Part shown: positions 36,952 to 39,338 of the stretch, one piece after another
How the letters are laid out: every line of letters starts with the position of its first letter
Numbering within the stretch: the stretch's first letter is position 1
DNA from: a virus
Virus record (IMG/VR): IMGVR_UViG_3300047586_000160
Coordinates: 1 to 39,338 of that record
Length of the DNA: 39,338 nucleotides
Direction: 5' to 3' (one strand)
Position numbers and translations under genes: made by a program
The notes under the pieces: generated by a model
Told to the model about the DNA's origin: nothing
Database searches by the model: none
The model's input: the letters and a program-made list of their open reading frames with translations, nothing else

Positions 36952-37634
36952 GTCTTTCTTGGGCCGCCAATCGCGATAGTCTCACGCGAGTAGACCGACC
37001 CATACTCATCAGCCGATGACTCAAGTGGCTGATCTATCTGGAAACTGAGCGCGATCTCAATGTTGGGGCTACCTTGATGGACGGCAAGCGTAACGACGTT
37101 CGGGGCTTCGTCGTGAACGAAGAGCCGCAGGGGCTCGCCACGACCCCCCATCGCATAGACCCCCTGGATATCTTCCGGTGTAGGCCGTCTCTTCTCTGGC
37201 CAGAACCTGAAGTCGAAATGCAGGCCGTCTTGAATGGCGGACGCAGCGATGGTCCAACGGTATTTGACCCCGGAAAGCGCCCGCTTGTTGTAACCAGGCA
37301 GGAAGAGATGCTTCGGGAGATTGAACAGCGACTCCATTGGGTTGTCGCGGTCATTCAAGGGCTTCAGAAGCGGTGTGTGGCCCAGATCACTAGAGGGACT
37401 GCTGCGAAAGGCTACGATGTCTCCGTGTCCGCTGAAGTGAGGGTCAGCACCCAACCCGGTCCCGTCCGTTTGGACGTTCAGGATGTTGACAAAGAACTCG
37501 GGGTACCCTCGGCCGTACTGCAGGTTGACCCCCACGATCGGCGAGAAAGCCCTCTTGTTGCCTACGAGGTCCTTCACCACGACAACCGCTATGTAGCGGT
37601 CGAGCTTTAGCGATGACAGGAGCTTGTTATTCAT
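36939..37634 (-). CDS. Unknown protein coupled to the methyltransferase gene
   Basis: The 231-residue protein has no family I recognise. It is mixed beta/alpha, with FSPIVGVNLQYGRGYPEFFV and GLHFDFRFWPEKRRPTPEDI. Its codon use is less GC-rich than its neighbours, with more A/T at third positions, which suggests recent transfer. It is co-transcribed and overlaps the methyltransferase gene by 13 bases, so it may be a partner: specificity, nuclease or effector. The ATG at 37634 has GGAGGAAG upstream and a TAGAAT -10 is about 40 bases away. Confidence 0.65.
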   Translation of the reverse strand: MNNKLLSSLKLDRYIAVVVVKDLVGNKRAFSPIVGVNLQYGRGYPEFFVNILNVQTDGTGLGADPHFSGHGDIVAFRSSPSSDLGHTPLLKPLNDRDNPMESLFNLPKHLFLPGYNKRALSGVKYRWTIAASAIQDGLHFDFRFWPEKRRPTPEDIQGVYAMGGRGEPLRLFVHDEAPNVVTLAVHQGSPNIEIALSFQIDQPLESSADEYGSVYSRETIAIGGPRKTWKN

Positions 37635-37676
37635 CGCTTCCTCCAGAGACCTCTCGTCCGCGTGCCGGACGGCCCG

Positions 37677-37682
37677 ATTCTA
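37677..37682 (-). promoter_or_regulatory. Promoter -10 (TAGAAT) of the methyltransferase operon
   Basis: TAGAAT sits about 43 bases upstream of the ATG at 37634, with a ribosome binding site between. The -35 is poor (GTGCGC at 17 bases). The gap 37635-37803 otherwise holds only GC-rich sequence with no gene. Confidence 0.4.
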
Positions 37683-37803
37683 GTACTCCTGGCGGGGGCG
37701 CGCACGGGGGGCGTGGGGCCCGCGGATCTCGTCGTCGCGTCGGCGTCGTAGTCGGGCCTACCGAAGGTTCACCACTGCCCCACATCGGCCGCGAGCCTAT
37801 CGG

Positions 37804-38787
37804 TCACTTGATCACCAGCGAGAGCAGCGACGCAAGCTTGGGCAGGTCGCCATCGATCACCTCGGCGCGTCGCACGCTCTCGTCGATCGCCGGCAGGTCT
37901 TCCTCGCGCAGGTCGGCGAGCTCCTTCGCCCCGTCGAGCACGATGCCCCAGCGGCCCTCGTAGATCGAGCAGGACTCGAAGCCGGGGTTGGTCCCGACGG
38001 TGGGGATGCCGGCGCTCAGGTAGAGCCAGCACTTGTTCGGCCACGCAAGCCGCGAGTAGCGCAGCGAAGACGGCGGGGCATCGTCAGTGTTGAAGATCTG
38101 CAGGCCGGCCGTGTACTGCGAGAGCTCCTGCGGCAGGAAGCGCTCGGGCACGGGCTTGTGTATCACGCAGCCGAGCTCCCGCAGCTGCTGCCATGCCTCC
38201 GGGTGCTCGACCGACGGATAGATGTGCATCTGCCAGCCACCATGAACGGCGGCGGCGAAGGCCGAGTGGTTTACTCGGTATGCCCATGGGCTACCGGCCA
38301 CGTCGAGCCCGAGGGCGCCGCCGGCGAACACGAGGCTGTGCGGGATCCTCGGCAGCGGCTCGAAGTCGAGGTCACGTGCCAGAGGCCGCAACGCGATGAT
38401 CTCGTGCGCCGGCACGGTGTAGTGCTCGGACGCGTAATCGTGCAGGCCTCGGGCGATGAAGACCACCGCGGCAGCAGCCTCGATCGTCTCGCGCTCCTGG
38501 TCGTCGAGACCGCACTCGGGGTCGCGCATGCAGGCAAGATCGTGGGCGATCAGCAAGTACGGCAGTTCGTGGTTGAGCGCCAGGCGCTGATGTGCCCAAC
38601 GGTCGGCGCGCACGACGACGGCATCCGCATAGCGCAGGGCCCCGTCGAGCTCATATGAGTCGGCCGGTATCACCATCAGGTCGCAGATCCGGCGCAAGAG
38701 CTCGGCGAACTTGTAGCCCGAGCCGCAATTCGGCAGCGTCTTGGCCTTGGAGTCTGGGGCGACCATGACGACGCGCGGGAGTCTCAC
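37804..38787 (-). CDS. Glycosyltransferase-like protein
   Basis: The 327-residue protein looks like a GT-B glycosyltransferase: an N-terminal PRVVMVAPDSKAKTLPNCGSG, IAHDL in the middle, and in the C-terminal half SRLAWPNKCWLYLSAGIPTVGTN, typical of the donor-nucleotide site (P-K-x-x-x-x-x-x-x-G-x-P). It could glycosylate a virion protein or host surface. The GTG at 38787 has AGGAGGG upstream. It lies between the tail genes and the methyltransferase region. Confidence 0.7.
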   Translation of the reverse strand: MRLPRVVMVAPDSKAKTLPNCGSGYKFAELLRRICDLMVIPADSYELDGALRYADAVVVRADRWAHQRLALNHELPYLLIAHDLACMRDPECGLDDQERETIEAAAAVVFIARGLHDYASEHYTVPAHEIIALRPLARDLDFEPLPRIPHSLVFAGGALGLDVAGSPWAYRVNHSAFAAAVHGGWQMHIYPSVEHPEAWQQLRELGCVIHKPVPERFLPQELSQYTAGLQIFNTDDAPPSSLRYSRLAWPNKCWLYLSAGIPTVGTNPGFESCSIYEGRWGIVLDGAKELADLREEDLPAIDESVRRAEVIDGDLPKLASLLSLVIK

Positions 38788-38797
38788 GGTCGCCCTC

Positions 38798-39247
38798 CTA
38801 GTCGCGACGACTGATGAACCAGCCGCCGAGTGTGATAACGGGCATGAGCACGATTAGTACGACGCCGGCGATCTCCTCGTGATCCACGAACTCGAGGGTG
38901 ACGGCGATGGCGAGCGCCAGCAGAATGCCGAAGATGATGAGCACAGTGATCTTGGACTTGCCGGCGCTCTTGGTGCGCTCCTGGTGTGCCGCGATGCCGG
39001 CGTTGGTGCGCTCGTCGACGAGGGTCGGCACGCGCTCGACGGCGGTGCGTAGGGCGTCGATGACCTCGTACTGTCGGTCGGTCTTCTCCTCCATGCGCTG
39101 GCGCCAGTGGTCGTCTGCCGCGCGCAGTTCCTTGCGAGTCTTCTCGCGCTCGTCGTCGCGGACCAGGAGCGACACCACCGCGTCGCGCAGGTTGGAAAGC
39201 CCCTTCGCGTCGTCGACGCCGAGGATCTCGCGCTCGTCTGCGTTCAT
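38798..39247 (-). CDS. Coiled-coil protein with two C-terminal membrane segments
   Basis: The 149-residue protein has a charged coiled coil (about 20-95) and two membrane segments near the C-terminus (TVLIIFGILLALAIAVTLEF and AGVVLIVLMPVITLGGWFIS). It starts at the ATG at 39247 (ATGA overlap with the tail-tip gene across the junction). This could be a holin-like or tail-associated membrane protein. The N-terminal part is repeated at 1-81. Confidence 0.7.
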   Translation of the reverse strand: MNADEREILGVDDAKGLSNLRDAVVSLLVRDDEREKTRKELRAADDHWRQRMEEKTDRQYEVIDALRTAVERVPTLVDERTNAGIAAHQERTKSAGKSKITVLIIFGILLALAIAVTLEFVDHEEIAGVVLIVLMPVITLGGWFISRRD

Positions 39248-39338
39248 TCCCACACCTTCCAGCTCGTCTTGACCTTCTTGCCGTGTACCGTCTTCCAGCC
39301 GTGCTTGGTGACCTGGTGCACGCTCGGCGCCGGCAGCC
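39167..39338. repeat. Right copy of 172-bp terminal direct repeat
   Basis: Same as 1-172 apart from C at 39217 in place of T at 51. It includes the start of the coiled-coil membrane protein gene and the last 31 codons of the tail-tip gene. Confidence 0.95.

Noticed and set aside
37074-37610. 178-codon plus-strand frame
   Set aside because: Antisense to the unknown gene at 36939-37634, which has a ribosome binding site, promoter motif and coupling to the methyltransferase gene.
1-39338. Transposable Mu-like phage
   Set aside because: Head genes are Mu-like, but there is no DDE transposase or MuB, and a tyrosine integrase with tRNA attP is present.

Overview
The window is a temperate, tailed, double-stranded DNA phage (siphovirus type) that is essentially complete. 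The last 172 bases repeat the first 172 with one mismatch, so the sequence is best read as a circle of about 39,166 bp opened at an arbitrary point inside the tail module. The DNA is GC-rich with GC-ending codons. Most genes join by ATGA or GTGA overlaps, and every gene I can support lies on the minus strand. The high GC, leaderless or GTG/TTG starts, actinophage-like proteins (glycoside-hydrolase-like lysin, DUF4031, ASCH) and an attP carrying the 3' half of a tRNA-Ile(GAT) suggest an actinobacterial host. That host assignment is inference.

Reading in the direction of transcription (descending coordinates): the late structural module starts near 18.3 kb with a NUMOD4/HNH endonuclease and a short methyltransferase-like remnant. 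It continues with terminase small and large subunits, a portal fused to a MuF domain, a Mu I-like protease/scaffold, a decoration protein, the major capsid protein, head-tail connectors, the major tail protein, two tail-assembly-chaperone-like genes, a short tape measure, a distal tail protein and a tail-tip protein with a TIG domain and twelve 14-residue repeats. Across the circle junction (39.2 to 34.9 kb) lie a coiled-coil membrane protein, a glycosyltransferase-like gene, an unknown gene, a DNA methyltransferase fused to an Mrr-like nuclease domain, and a small coiled-coil gene that ends at a bidirectional terminator. A lysis region follows (34.7 to 31.9 kb): a secreted SLT-type muralytic enzyme, a small membrane protein, a DUF1906-type endolysin, small genes including an HNH endonuclease, and a three-segment holin, closed by a hairpin. 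Then come a lipoprotein, a small HTH gene and an early promoter (about 30.8 kb).

The early operon (30.7 to 20.5 kb) holds small membrane, zinc-binding and HTH proteins, an SNF2-type helicase, a hexapeptide-repeat solenoid protein, a Cas4/RecB-like nuclease, a Sak4-like recombinase ATPase, an SSB-like protein, a prim-pol/SF3 helicase, a RuvC-like resolvase, DUF4031, a zinc/winged-helix-like protein and an ASCH protein. It ends at attP and a tyrosine integrase. A cluster of nine GTGGCACTT-type iterons beside the helicase and resolvase is the best replication-origin candidate. No classical CI-type repressor is recognisable.

The most unusual non-coding signals are: a leader RNA present twice (upstream of the HNH gene and of a small early gene) with compensatory base changes in two stems, the second of which encloses the ribosome binding site; an 88-nt three-way-junction structure in the lysis leader; a 14-bp perfect palindrome present twice; and two very GC-rich intercistronic hairpins that share a core sequence.
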